Positions 32,369-40,588 of a stretch of DNA of 64,000 nucleotides are shown piece by piece; positions within the stretch are counted from its first letter, which is position 1; each line of letters begins with the position of its first letter. The DNA is from Acetobacter nitrogenifigens DSM 23921 = NBRC 105050 (lineage in GTDB: Bacteria > Pseudomonadota > Alphaproteobacteria > Acetobacterales > Acetobacteraceae). A model generated the notes under the pieces. That model did not search any database, had not been told where the DNA came from, and saw nothing but the letters and a program-made list of their open reading frames with translations. The translations under genes and the position numbers were made by a program. Location of the stretch: the NCBI RefSeq assembly GCF_000429165.1, contig NZ_AUBI01000001.1, forward strand, positions 1 through 64,000, in the 5' to 3' direction.

Positions 32369-33124
32369 ATGCAAAGAAAGCTGGGCAAACTTGCTCCGCG
32401 CCATGACGCGCGCACCTATCGTCTGACGCCAATCCTGAATGGCCGACTGATTCCCATTCCCGCGTCGTGCGACTGGTCCAAGGGGATCAGCTACGATATG
32501 AACGGCAACGATCAATATGGAGACTGCGCCGACGCTGCCCGCGCTGCGATGGTGCTGACATGGACAAGTCGAGCCCAAGCGCCGATGCGGCTGACGTTGG
32601 CTCAGGTGCTTGCTGATTACGCCGCGACAACGAGGCCGCCGTTCGATCCGAAGACGGGAGCCAACGACAACGGGACGGTGCTGCTCGACCTTCTCAACCA
32701 TTGGTGCAGAGACGGACTGTCGAGACCGGGACAAACGGCGGACTATCTCACGGCATACGGCGCGCTGACGCCGACCGACCACGATAGCGTCAGGCGAGCG
32801 ATCTATGCTCTTGGTGGCGTGTATCTGGGCATTCAGGTTCCGAACTACCTCATGACGTTGGCCGGTGACTGGACCTACCAACCGAATGCGGACTGGTCTC
32901 TGGCCGGGGGCCATTGCATTGCGGCAGTCGGGTTCGATGACTTCGGCCCCCGCATCTTCACCTGGGGCGGCACGCGGCGCATGGAATGGCGCTTGTGGGA
33001 CAAGATCGTGGATGAAGCCTACGGGCTGGTCTCGAAAGAGAACTGGACCAACATTCCGGGCCTCTCACCCAACGGCGAGGCGCTCGACGCGCTGGTGGCT
33101 GAGATGCGGGCGAGCGCGGCATGA
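32369..33124 (+). CDS. Papain-like (C39/C1-type) cysteine peptidase-like protein
   Basis: A 251-residue protein starting at ATG 32,369 with an AGGAA site; the open frame upstream is antisense to moron 2 and is rejected. An oxyanion Gln and nucleophile Cys occur in NDQYGDCADAARAAM (Gln about 49, Cys about 53). The catalytic His lies in AGGHCIAAVGFDDFG (about 182), followed by a Trp-rich WGGTRRMEWRLWD strand. This order fits papain-like peptidases of the C39-like group. There is no signal peptide. It is the last gene of the rightward phage block. Its substrate is unknown; it could mature virion proteins, or act in lysis or on the host. A short frame overlaps its stop. Confidence 0.7.
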   Translation: MQRKLGKLAPRHDARTYRLTPILNGRLIPIPASCDWSKGISYDMNGNDQYGDCADAARAAMVLTWTSRAQAPMRLTLAQVLADYAATTRPPFDPKTGANDNGTVLLDLLNHWCRDGLSRPGQTADYLTAYGALTPTDHDSVRRAIYALGGVYLGIQVPNYLMTLAGDWTYQPNADWSLAGGHCIAAVGFDDFGPRIFTWGGTRRMEWRLWDKIVDEAYGLVSKENWTNIPGLSPNGEALDALVAEMRASAA

Positions 33125-33273
33125 GCGAGTTTCAAGCAGGATTCGCGGCGGGCGCTATATTCGGTCCCGACAGTCGTCCAATACGAGGTGATAGTAGCTG
33201 TTATCACCTCTCGATAATGGGCAGATTTCGAGGAACAGAGATCATCTTTTCGCGTTACCTTCGAGAAAAATAA
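33121..33273 (+). CDS. 50-codon frame after the peptidase (doubtful)
   Basis: ATG 33,121 overlaps the peptidase stop (ATGA) and begins MSEFQAGFAAGAIFG, which looks like a real phage N-terminus. However, a perfect 9-base inverted repeat at 33,185-33,210 crosses it, and the remaining codons are unremarkable. It may be the front of a gene cut off by recombination. Confidence 0.3.
   Translation: MSEFQAGFAAGAIFGPDSRPIRGDSSCYHLSIMGRFRGTEIIFSRYLREK
33185..33210. promoter_or_regulatory. Perfect 9-bp inverted repeat at the end of the late block
   Basis: GAGGTGATA (33,185-33,193) and TATCACCTC (33,202-33,210) with an 8-base spacer. No T run follows, so it is either a weak or factor-dependent stop, or a protein-binding site. 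Confidence 0.45.
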
Positions 33274-33470
33274 TCCCTACAGATCAGGCCTTCTGCGCAA
33301 TGGAGTGAGCTTGCTCGTCAGCCACAGCATATGCCCGAGCAAGTTTGCTGCGTGATCTAGCGCATGCGCTCAACACGCTCCATCCAGAGGAGACCGGTTA
33401 CTACCACGTCTGAGTGCGACTTTCTCGGCGATCACTGTGTAGGGTGATCACCTAATCGCACACTAGGGCA

Positions 33471-33704
33471 TCAGCCTGGGGTGGTACGAGCTGATGTGGA
33501 GCGCTGTCGCCGATTACGCGCCTTTTCGGCCGCCATCATAATTTTCTGGACCCACCTGCGAGCCTCCATCCATCGATGCGCATTATCGAGATCATCTGCG
33601 GCTAGCAAAGCGGCCGCTCTGCTAGCCGCCACCTCCCCTGCCTGATCCCCAAACAAGTGCATCGACTTTGTGGCGATTCGTCGCGGCTCAAATGATTTGG
33701 CCAT
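33471..33704 (-). CDS. Small basic hypothetical protein
   Basis: A 77-residue protein starting at ATG 33,704 (MAKSFEPRRIATKS); the frame extends to 33,773, but that part is AT-rich leader. The sequence is helical and charged: EVAASRAAALLAADDLDNAHRWMEARRWVQKIM, given here by its ends, followed by a basic tail (AEKARNRRQRSTS). It resembles short unassigned alphaproteobacterial proteins with repeated Ala-Arg helices. A strong palindrome (33,787-33,804) lies 80 bases upstream in an AT-rich stretch, suggesting its own regulated promoter. The roughly 200 bases between this gene and 33,273 show no gene. Confidence 0.55.
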   Translation of the reverse strand: MAKSFEPRRIATKSMHLFGDQAGEVAASRAAALLAADDLDNAHRWMEARRWVQKIMMAAEKARNRRQRSTSARTTPG

Positions 33705-33786
33705 ATTGAAAGTGATTTCCTTCGAATTTTGGCGTGTGGATGCCTTAAAAAACTCAAAAAATATCAAAAACAACAGATCTCGATAT

Positions 33787-33804
33787 ATATACTTGTAAGT
33801 ATAT
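33787..33804. promoter_or_regulatory. Perfect 8-bp palindrome, operator-like
   Basis: ATATACTT-GT-AAGTATAT in AT-rich DNA, about 80 bases before the start of the minus-strand gene at 33,704. Size and symmetry suit a dimeric repressor site. Confidence 0.4.
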
Positions 33805-33947
33805 TATAAATACTACTTAATTACATAAAATGTTGTTTTAGTGTTTAAAATTCTCCACCCGCCGGGTTAAGCCTAAACGCAACCGCCCCCAACTCGATTG
33901 TCGAGGGCAGCCGTGTCTTTCATAACGCAAAATACGTGTGAGTGCTA

Positions 33948-35573
33948 TCAGGCCCGGCGCTGGTCTTTCATAAAGCCCTGCGTATCGAGCGCATAAGGAC
34001 CTGCGGCGATAATTTGAACTGACAGGAGGGCTGCGTAGGGCCAGTTGCGTTCCCCCAGAGGGAGCAGGGCATCGCCAGTCGTCCAACGTGCAGTTTCAGC
34101 CTCTAAGGCGTTCCAACCGTCTAGATCAACTAGAGAGAGATGCTCAACGACAGAGCGAGAGCGCCTTCCTTCATGTAGCATGACCTCACCTACCGCGACG
34201 CCGAAATAGCGTCGATCATCAACGTAAGGGCCAATCACATCAGACGGACGAGAGGCGTTGGAAACGATCCTGAGTTCATTCACCCCGTTGGGAATAACGA
34301 AGACCGATCGGCCGTCTGTCTCGCTAATCTTCCGGATAATGGCGCCGGACTCTGTAATCAGATGAAGGTCTGTATCGTAGGAAAGGGGACTGCCTTCGTT
34401 TACAACCGGGCATCCAAGAGACTCACTGCGATCAAGAATCTCGCGGAACAGCGGCTCAACGAAGGCGCGCGTCACATCAAGCGGAGCAGCGGCGTCATTC
34501 CAGGACAGCTTACGGCTACCACCGATCGAAACGACTTTTCCCGTCTGACGGAAGCTGCTCCGATTGCCTGTATCGAGATAGCTCTCCGTAAGAACTCCGT
34601 CGGCCATAATAACCGAGTGATCTTCCGTTTCGATATGATAGTAGTCGTACGAAGCGATGGTTTTGTCATAGAAAATTGAACGCCCATTCACCAGCATACG
34701 TACCGGGATAAATTTCCCTTCCAGAAGCAGGCAGTGTTCTGCGGTGACAAGCATATCTTTAAAAGGAGCGCCCGCTGATATTGCGTCCTTTAAAATCCGA
34801 ACCGGATATCCGGCAAGATCGTCAGGCAATGACGAATCAACAATGCAACTCGCCCGCCCTGCCCAGACCACACGCCGTGAACTTGTGGCGTCACCTGCAT
34901 AGGCGAGAACGTGATCTCCCAGCGCGATATCTTGGACGGCTACATTCCCGCGAGTGGTATTTATCGCAGTGTCACGCAAGTAACATGTGACGGTAGCTGT
35001 GTCCCCAGAAAAGCTAAAATCGCTGGCGCTGTAACCGGAAGCGAAAGTAACATTCGCAACAACAGCGCCAGTTTGATCGACGAGCGTATTGCCCTTAACG
35101 CTCAGCGATGTTGTTTCCCCATTATCGAATTCTATAACATCTCTAGGAGACAGATTTTCTATATTAATAATTTCGCTGTAATTGGTAACAATTAATGTGT
35201 TGCTGGCCGACGAATTCGTTGGAGATGTCCCAAAGATAATAGTTGATGTGACGTAGCCCGTCTTCAAAGTGGCCCCACCGCTAATCGTGACCGCGCCACC
35301 GCTGACCGTTCCGCCAACGGTTACATTCTCATCATCGATATTAAGAGACCCTGTTACCTTTACGTCGCCATAGACAGTCAACGACGTCCCGCCAGCCACA
35401 GTTACATCGCCAGATGAGGTGATGCTGCTAGCATAGTAGATCGAACTCGGGGAATTTTCGTCGCTTGCCTGAGAAGCAACATTTAAGAGCAGTGAACCAT
35501 CAGAGCCATCCAGCGTTACCGCCTGATAGTTCATATTAGAGGACCAGTATTCAGTTTTTGCGTAGGTCGTCAT
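33948..35573 (-). CDS. Hint-domain surface protein (copy inside the prophage border)
   Basis: A 541-residue protein starting at ATG 35,573 (GTG 35,588 is an alternative). Residues about 20-190 are repetitive beta-type sequence (VTVAGGTSLTVYGDVKVTG; GGAVTISGGATLKTG), likely a beta-solenoid passenger. The Hint_2 domain begins at about Cys 197 (TCYLRDTAINTTRG), with DIALGDHVLA and the block-B motif TAEHC followed by LLLEGKFIPVRMLVNGRS, then EDHSVIMADGVLTESYLDTGNR. Hint domains cleave or rearrange the peptide bond before their Cys; in acetic acid bacteria this group occurs in many surface proteins. The domain closely parallels that of the gene at 36,970. No Sec signal peptide is evident, so export is probably by another route. 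Confidence 0.85.
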   Translation of the reverse strand: MTTYAKTEYWSSNMNYQAVTLDGSDGSLLLNVASQASDENSPSSIYYASSITSSGDVTVAGGTSLTVYGDVKVTGSLNIDDENVTVGGTVSGGAVTISGGATLKTGYVTSTIIFGTSPTNSSASNTLIVTNYSEIINIENLSPRDVIEFDNGETTSLSVKGNTLVDQTGAVVANVTFASGYSASDFSFSGDTATVTCYLRDTAINTTRGNVAVQDIALGDHVLAYAGDATSSRRVVWAGRASCIVDSSLPDDLAGYPVRILKDAISAGAPFKDMLVTAEHCLLLEGKFIPVRMLVNGRSIFYDKTIASYDYYHIETEDHSVIMADGVLTESYLDTGNRSSFRQTGKVVSIGGSRKLSWNDAAAPLDVTRAFVEPLFREILDRSESLGCPVVNEGSPLSYDTDLHLITESGAIIRKISETDGRSVFVIPNGVNELRIVSNASRPSDVIGPYVDDRRYFGVAVGEVMLHEGRRSRSVVEHLSLVDLDGWNALEAETARWTTGDALLPLGERNWPYAALLSVQIIAAGPYALDTQGFMKDQRRA

Positions 35574-36705
35574 AATCGAAAAACTCACGAAAGTTTATGT
35601 TTGGAAATCTTTAACTTGCGAGACCGGACCATGCGGCAGGTGAGACGTCGCGTCAACAGCCCCTGCCCATAGAAAATATTTTTTAGAATCAATGCGATGC
35701 TTTGATATTTCGACAATCATCTATTATTAGACAAATATCAGTTTCGGATTTTTATCTGGATAGATATATATCTATATTGAACTATATAATATTATATATT
35801 TAATTTTTTGTGTAATTTTTGGAATAAAAAAATAAGAACAATACTTTGCTTTTATCTTGAATATATCAGAAATAAATTCATAGAATTTTGCGAATTCTTG
35901 GTGATATAACAAGAACAAACAACAGCATTAGTAGTTAAATTTAGAAAATAAATTGTTTCGGTTTGTTTTTATTTGTAGATCTATACAAATATCAACTGGA
36001 TGCGATTAAAACAAAGCAGAGTTTCGATTATAGCGTTTTGATGTTAAATTATCATTAATGATGCGACAATCTGCCGTTCGATATGGACGCGACTACACGC
36101 AGGATATTCTACAGGCCAATAGAACGGGATATGGGGCGGCTTGGAGACAATTCAGAGCGCCTTTCAAATCCACGTCTTGATTACCTCGGGCAGATTGGGT
36201 GGGCATTTGAGGTAACTGTTGGCCCTTCGAAGGTGAGCCGTCGGAAACATGAGGTAGACACGAATGTGCTCTCAATGACCCAGCGGCCTCTTTTGTTTCA
36301 ATGCGGCCTCTGATGTCACGCCAGGAGTATGCGAGACAGCATACCCTATAGTCATAGCCTTTGTTGGCGTGAAATTCTCCAGAGCGGGATCTGTTTCGCC
36401 CCGTCTCCGAACACTCGCACCCACTCGTCTGGCGATAGCGATCGGTCAGGAAACTTCCTGCACTACAATCCGCCCTCAGAATCTTGAGCCAGTTTCCAGA
36501 AACAGCAGAATGTGGAAACCAAACTGGTGCGAGCGATAAATGGAATAAGTCGTCAAGTCAGAGCAATGTCCGCTTTAAGTCCCGACATCCTTATTATCGG
36601 TGTAGCTAACGTCCATGACGGGGCGTGGAGAAGGGAATGCTACCCCGTCTCTACGCCCCCATGATGCGTCAAAACACACAACTGATTTATAATAAAAACC
36701 ACAAT
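35574..36705. other. AT-rich region without a convincing gene, left of the att site
   Basis: About 1.1 kb. From 35,680 to 36,060 the DNA is strongly AT-rich with runs such as TATATATCTATATT, unlike any neighbouring sequence. From 36,060 to 36,600 it is near average in composition. Short frames occur (for example 36,083-36,313) but look random. An imperfect dyad (CCAGTTTCCA with TGGAAAC...ACTGG) lies near 36,490-36,525, and a strong hairpin at 36,620-36,659. The stretch may hold promoters for the Hint gene, integration-protein sites, or remains of lost genes. Confidence 0.5.
36620..36659. other. Long imperfect hairpin beside the att site
   Basis: GGGGCGTG-GAGA-A-GGG on the left pairs with CCC-CG-TCTC-T-ACGCCCC on the right, about 15 pairs with a small bulge and a 7-base loop. 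It lies 47 bases before the tRNA fragment. It may be a terminator protecting the tRNA region, or a recombination accessory site. Confidence 0.45.
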
Positions 36706-36706
36706 C

Positions 36707-36751
36707 CTTCTAAGCTGTGGGTCACTGGTTCGAATCCAGTAGGGCGCGCCA
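36707..36751 (+). other. 3' half of tRNA-Arg(UCU): prophage attachment site (attR)
   Basis: From the anticodon loop CTTCTAA (anticodon TCT, 36,709-36,711) the sequence continues as a proper tRNA: 3' anticodon stem GCTGT, variable region, T-arm ACTGG-TTCGAAT-CCAGT, acceptor strand AGGGCGC, discriminator G and CCA. The bases before the loop do not pair with GCTGT, so the 5' half is absent. This is the usual right-end duplication left when an integrase recombines within a tRNA anticodon loop. The intact tRNA-Arg should stand at the other end of the element, outside the window. Confidence 0.9.
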
Positions 36752-36969
36752 ATTCAAGCCGAAAAACTCGGCCCAGCTTTCAAAAATTTCAAATACATAT
36801 GAACAAAATTGACGCTTCTAAATGGCGCAATTTATTCGCGTTGCGAATATTATAAATTCTATAATAATTCGTGAAACTTCTGGCCAATTGTTGCTGCAAC
36901 ATCTAAAAGCGCCATCGTGTTAAAAAAACACAAACATTTCAAAACGCGAAGCGAAATTAGGAAGTTAAA

Positions 36970-38901
36970 GTGTCGACAGACTCATGGATTGGCGCAGCTA
37001 CTGGTGGCGCGTGGAGCACTGCTGGCAATTGGAGCGCCGGGAACGTTCCTGACGGGAATTCTCAGGCAGTAATCGGTTCGGCGAGCGGCACTGCAAACGC
37101 CACCGTCTCGGTGCCCAACGGCGCTTCCGCTAACACAATAGAAGTCGATTCAGGTTCTTCCGCGACTATAGTCGGGTCGGTCACTGGCTTGCAGAATGTT
37201 CACGCTTATGGCGGAACCATTACATTTGGACCCGGATCATTGTCATCCAACGTAAGCCTGTCGGTAACATCGTCAGGTAAAGCGGTTATCGAGAGCACAC
37301 GTGATACATTTACGAATATTAGCGCCGCGGGAACGGGTAGCACCATTGAGTTGAGCGGTTTATCTAACTATTCCCTGTCAAACGCGAATTTCAACAACGG
37401 CGCAGTGCTTGAGCTGGACAATACGACAATGTCCAGCTTCAGCGGAAACTTCAACAATGGAAGCTCTATAGTATTAAATAACAATTCAAGCATTAGTGTA
37501 AGCAATCTGTCGGCGACCGTCACTGTCAACGGCGGTTCAACGCTCACATTGACCGGCAATTACAACGGCGGCGCTTCTGTCGTCATGGGGACCGGTTCGG
37601 GAAATACGCTTATTCTCTCAGGGAGCGCCGCGAACAATAATCTGAATATTTCCGGCGTGGAGCTGACGGACAAGATCGGCGTCGCTGGCAAGACTGTGAC
37701 AAGCGCAACGTACACAAACACGAACGGCTCTGGCACAATAACCCTAAACACAAGCGACGGTTCGAGCGTTACTTATTCAGGCATCAAATTTGCGTCTGAC
37801 GTGCCCACAGGGACCCAGACGGTGAAGGCGGTGAACGGCGAAGCTGTTATCTGCTTTCTCGCAGACAGCATGATCGCGACAGCCAACGGCGAGGTCGCTG
37901 TTCAGGATGTTCGGATTGGCGACAGCCTTGTCGCTTTTGACTGGCGTCGCGGCGAGAACGTCATGCGCAACGTAGTCTGGGTTGGAAAGGCTCGCGCTGT
38001 GGTCAAGCCGGGCCTGCCGGATGATGAGGCAGGATATCCCGTCCGTATCGCCAAGGACGCGATCGCGGCGGGCGTTCCCCACAAGGACATGTTGATCACG
38101 GCGGAGCATTGCCTGTTTTTCGAAGGGAAGTTCGTGCCCGCGCGCATGCTTGTAAACGGGCGTTCGATTTCTTACGATAAATCCTTCACGTCGTACGATT
38201 ACTACCATATCGAGACGGCGGACCATTCGGTCATCGTGGCTGACGGTGTCTACACCGAAAGTTACCTCGACACTGGAAACCGCGGCTCCTTCGTCCAGCA
38301 TGGTCAGGTCGTGCAATTCGGCGCCGCCCGGGCCTTGAATTGGGAAGACCATGGCGGAGCGCCTCTTTGCACTGAGCGGAGCTTCGTCGAACCGATTTTC
38401 CACAGTCTCAATGCCCGCGCCGCGCAGATGAATCTCGTCGAGCCCGTCACGTCAAAACGTGTTGTGACCACCGATGCGGACGTGCGCCTGCTTACCGGCA
38501 ATGGCCAGATCATCCGCCCGATCCGTGAAGAGGGAGACCGCGTCGTCTTCATCCTCCCTTCGGGTCTGGAAAGCGTGCAACTCGTGTCCCGTTTCAGTCG
38601 GCCGAGCGACATGGTGGGACCGTTTGTCGACGACCGCCGGAAATTTGGCGTACTGGTCGGGAAAATCAGCTTCTTTGAAGGCTCCGTCGAAGCAGAAATG
38701 ACCGAGCACCTGACGCAGGTGGAACTGAACGGGTGGAACGGTCTGGAATCTTCTGAAGCTCGCTGGACTTCGGGTGAAGGCCTCATCACGCTGCCGGAGC
38801 GCAAGGTAAAAGGTCCCGCAATGCTGAGCGTGCAGGTGCTGACCACGGCGCAGTATATTCTGAAAGATCTACAGGGAACGCGAGCCAATCAAGCTGCTTG
38901 A
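36970..38901 (+). CDS. Hint-domain surface protein (copy outside the border)
   Basis: A 643-residue protein starting at GTG 36,970 with AGGAAG upstream; a TATAAT lies at 36,860. Residues 1-280 are a beta-solenoid passenger. The opening WIGAATGGAWSTAGNWS is typical of autotransporter-like repeats, followed by Ser/Thr/Asn-rich strands. The Hint_2 domain starts at about Cys 295 (ICFLADSMIATANGEVAV) and contains T-A-E-H-C at 377-381 with LFFEGKFVPARMLVNGRS, and DHSVIVADGVYTESYLDTGNR. The last 150 residues are an associated conserved C-terminal region (GPFVDDRRKFGVLVG). It is likely an exported, self-processing surface protein. A strong bidirectional hairpin follows the stop. Confidence 0.88.
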   Translation: MSTDSWIGAATGGAWSTAGNWSAGNVPDGNSQAVIGSASGTANATVSVPNGASANTIEVDSGSSATIVGSVTGLQNVHAYGGTITFGPGSLSSNVSLSVTSSGKAVIESTRDTFTNISAAGTGSTIELSGLSNYSLSNANFNNGAVLELDNTTMSSFSGNFNNGSSIVLNNNSSISVSNLSATVTVNGGSTLTLTGNYNGGASVVMGTGSGNTLILSGSAANNNLNISGVELTDKIGVAGKTVTSATYTNTNGSGTITLNTSDGSSVTYSGIKFASDVPTGTQTVKAVNGEAVICFLADSMIATANGEVAVQDVRIGDSLVAFDWRRGENVMRNVVWVGKARAVVKPGLPDDEAGYPVRIAKDAIAAGVPHKDMLITAEHCLFFEGKFVPARMLVNGRSISYDKSFTSYDYYHIETADHSVIVADGVYTESYLDTGNRGSFVQHGQVVQFGAARALNWEDHGGAPLCTERSFVEPIFHSLNARAAQMNLVEPVTSKRVVTTDADVRLLTGNGQIIRPIREEGDRVVFILPSGLESVQLVSRFSRPSDMVGPFVDDRRKFGVLVGKISFFEGSVEAEMTEHLTQVELNGWNGLESSEARWTSGEGLITLPERKVKGPAMLSVQVLTTAQYILKDLQGTRANQAA

Positions 38902-38943
38902 TTTTCGGGCGCATTCTGATTGGCATGCGCTGTACATATAGTG

Positions 38944-38968
38944 TTGGCCCGCCCACCTGGCGGGCCAA
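38944..38968. terminator. Bidirectional terminator between Hint gene and vsr
   Basis: TTGGCCCGCC (38,944-38,953) pairs perfectly with GGCGGGCCAA (38,959-38,968) around a 5-base loop, between two convergent genes. Confidence 0.7.
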
Positions 38969-39014
38969 TGATACTGGTCGTCGCTCCGTTAGAGGCGAGC
39001 CAGAAGCGCGCTAT

Positions 39015-39416
39015 TTACTCAAGAAAATCGCGAAGCATAGTCACCAGCTTCTCTCGGTCCCCGATTTCACACTCCCATAGGGTCAGGCTGCGCCATCCCT
39101 GATCGCGTAACGCCGCGGCATTGCGTCGATCCCGTTCGATATTTCGTGTAATCTTGCTCCGCCAATATTCGGCGTTGGTTTTGGGCGCCCGCGCGCCACG
39201 CTTGCAGTCGTGGCCATGCCAAAAACATCCATGCACAAAAATTACTTTCCGGCGTCCCGCGAAGACGATGTCTGGAGAACCGGGCAGGTCCTTGCGGTGT
39301 AACCGATATCGATAACCCAACGAGAAAAGCAGTCTTCTGACGGCAAGCTCCGGCGCTGTATTGGCGGACTTCACGGCACGCATGATGCGCGAACGGTTCG
39401 CGTCGGGCGTGATCAC
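39015..39416 (-). CDS. vsr: Very short patch repair endonuclease Vsr
   Basis: A 133-residue mismatch endonuclease with the full family signature: SRIMRAVKSANTAPELAVRR at the N-terminus, the catalytic Asp in GSPDIVFAGRRKVIFVHG, and the zinc/metal site region CFWHGHDC followed by KTNAEYWRSKI and RDRRNAAALRDQGW. Vsr nicks DNA 5' of a T:G mismatch formed when a 5-methylcytosine deaminates. It therefore accompanies a C5 methyltransferase, here the gene it overlaps by four bases (ATGA). The two form one minus-strand operon. Length is typical (E. coli Vsr has 156; many are 130-150). Confidence 0.95.
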   Translation of the reverse strand: MITPDANRSRIMRAVKSANTAPELAVRRLLFSLGYRYRLHRKDLPGSPDIVFAGRRKVIFVHGCFWHGHDCKRGARAPKTNAEYWRSKITRNIERDRRNAAALRDQGWRSLTLWECEIGDREKLVTMLRDFLE

Positions 39417-40561
39417 GCCGCCCGCCTGCCCTCGCCCATGGCGCCGGCAAGGATCGGCTCGAACAAGTGCTCCGCCAGATGTCGTGCGACGGGCGCCGCG
39501 ACCCCGTCCCCGAGAAGATGGTAAGCCTCGTTATAGACAGAAGGCAGGACATAATTATCTGGCAGCCCCATCAGCCGGGCCGCTTCGCGTGAAGAGATCA
39601 GGCGGGAGCGAACATGCTCGCCCTCCACGATCAGAACCGTCTGCCTGCTGGAGCCGCCGGACGGCGTACGCAGACACCCCGCCATATCGTCGAACCTGAC
39701 TTCCGCACGTTGGACTTTCGCCCCCTGCGCGTCATTGCGCGTACGGCGATAAACGCATCCGACGACCGTCCTGCCTGAGCGTTTGGCGTCCTGCAGCCTG
39801 CCCAGATGCAACGGGGACATCAATCGAATCAGCGCCTCCGTTTCAGCAGCCGTGCGCCATCTGACACTCTCAGGCTCCGCCTCGATCAGGTCGCTGAAAC
39901 CACTTCGCCGCCGGGGCGGTTCAGGCAGCCGCCACCAGATCCAGTCAGTTTTCAACGTATCCGGCAGTTTCGCTACGGCGGAGCGAAGCCCTTCAGTGTG
40001 AAATGGCGCCTGCGGGCCGTCCGACAGCAAAGCCGCGGGCGTCGGCATGCCCTTACGGATGCCGATCACGAAAAGTCTGGGTCGCGATTGAGGCAGGAAC
40101 AGCGCGGCGTCCACGACTACGGCCCCGAAGCGGTATCCGTTTTTGGCGAACATCTGACAGATGGCCTGAAAATCACGTCCCGCATGCGAGGTCAGCGCGC
40201 CACAGACATTCTCGACCGCGACAAGTCGCGGAGCGCGCCCCTGTGCGATCAGTCCGGAAATGACGTCCCAGAACGGGTAAAACGTGCCCGACCGCGATCC
40301 GCCAAGCCCGGCGCCCGCGCCAGCCAGGGAGAGATCCTGACACGGGAACGACCCCCATGCGAGGTCCGCCATGCCCGGCAGATCGTCGGCGACCAGTTCC
40401 GCAACGTCGCCGAGTCTGAATTCTCCCGTGTCGCCCCAGTTTCTGGTGTAGGAAGCGGCCTTTCGAGCGTCGAAATCATTGGCGAACAGGCATGACCAGT
40501 TGGCCCCAAGTCCCGCCCGGACCATGCCGCCGCCTGCGAAAAATTCATAAAAACATGGCAT
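39413..40561 (-). CDS. dcm: DNA (cytosine-5) methyltransferase, Dcm-like
   Basis: A 382-residue C5 methyltransferase. Motif I is FYEFFAGGGMVRAGLG near the N-terminus. Motif IV has the catalytic Cys in WGSFPCQDLSLAGAG (about Cys 74), motif VI reads VAVENVCGALTS (Glu about 117), and motif VIII is QSRPRLFVIGIRKG. The target-recognition part lies between about 190 and 300, and the C-terminal motifs IX-X are present (REAARLMGLPDNYVLPS; GDGVAAPVARHLAEHL). It transfers a methyl group from AdoMet to cytosine. No restriction gene is found next to it, so it is an orphan or Vsr-linked enzyme. Its position close to the prophage insertion suggests an acquired block. Confidence 0.93.
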   Translation of the reverse strand: MPCFYEFFAGGGMVRAGLGANWSCLFANDFDARKAASYTRNWGDTGEFRLGDVAELVADDLPGMADLAWGSFPCQDLSLAGAGAGLGGSRSGTFYPFWDVISGLIAQGRAPRLVAVENVCGALTSHAGRDFQAICQMFAKNGYRFGAVVVDAALFLPQSRPRLFVIGIRKGMPTPAALLSDGPQAPFHTEGLRSAVAKLPDTLKTDWIWWRLPEPPRRRSGFSDLIEAEPESVRWRTAAETEALIRLMSPLHLGRLQDAKRSGRTVVGCVYRRTRNDAQGAKVQRAEVRFDDMAGCLRTPSGGSSRQTVLIVEGEHVRSRLISSREAARLMGLPDNYVLPSVYNEAYHLLGDGVAAPVARHLAEHLFEPILAGAMGEGRRAA

Positions 40562-40588
40562 TATGAAAATCTCTTCAGACGAACGTCA

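Larger units (their letters stand above)
1..36751. mobile_element. Prophage (right part), lambda-type head and Mu-type contractile tail
   Basis: A continuous rightward late-gene block (terminase to baseplate, fibre, lysis and accessory genes) occupies 1-33,124. It is followed by an AT-rich zone ending at a 3' half of tRNA-Arg(UCU) at 36,707-36,751, the expected signature of integration into a tRNA gene. Integrase, repressor and early genes are not in the window and must lie to the left if the element is intact. No transposase typical of Mu is visible, so the Mu resemblance is confined to the tail. The structural genes look intact, with no internal stop or frameshift except the programmed one at 13,663. 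The right boundary is well supported. Whether everything between 33.1 and 36.7 kb is phage DNA or a second insertion cannot be told from this window alone. Confidence 0.9.

Noticed and set aside
36083-36313. 76-codon frame near the att site
   Set aside because: Composition appears random, no good ribosome site, and the region looks like decayed DNA.
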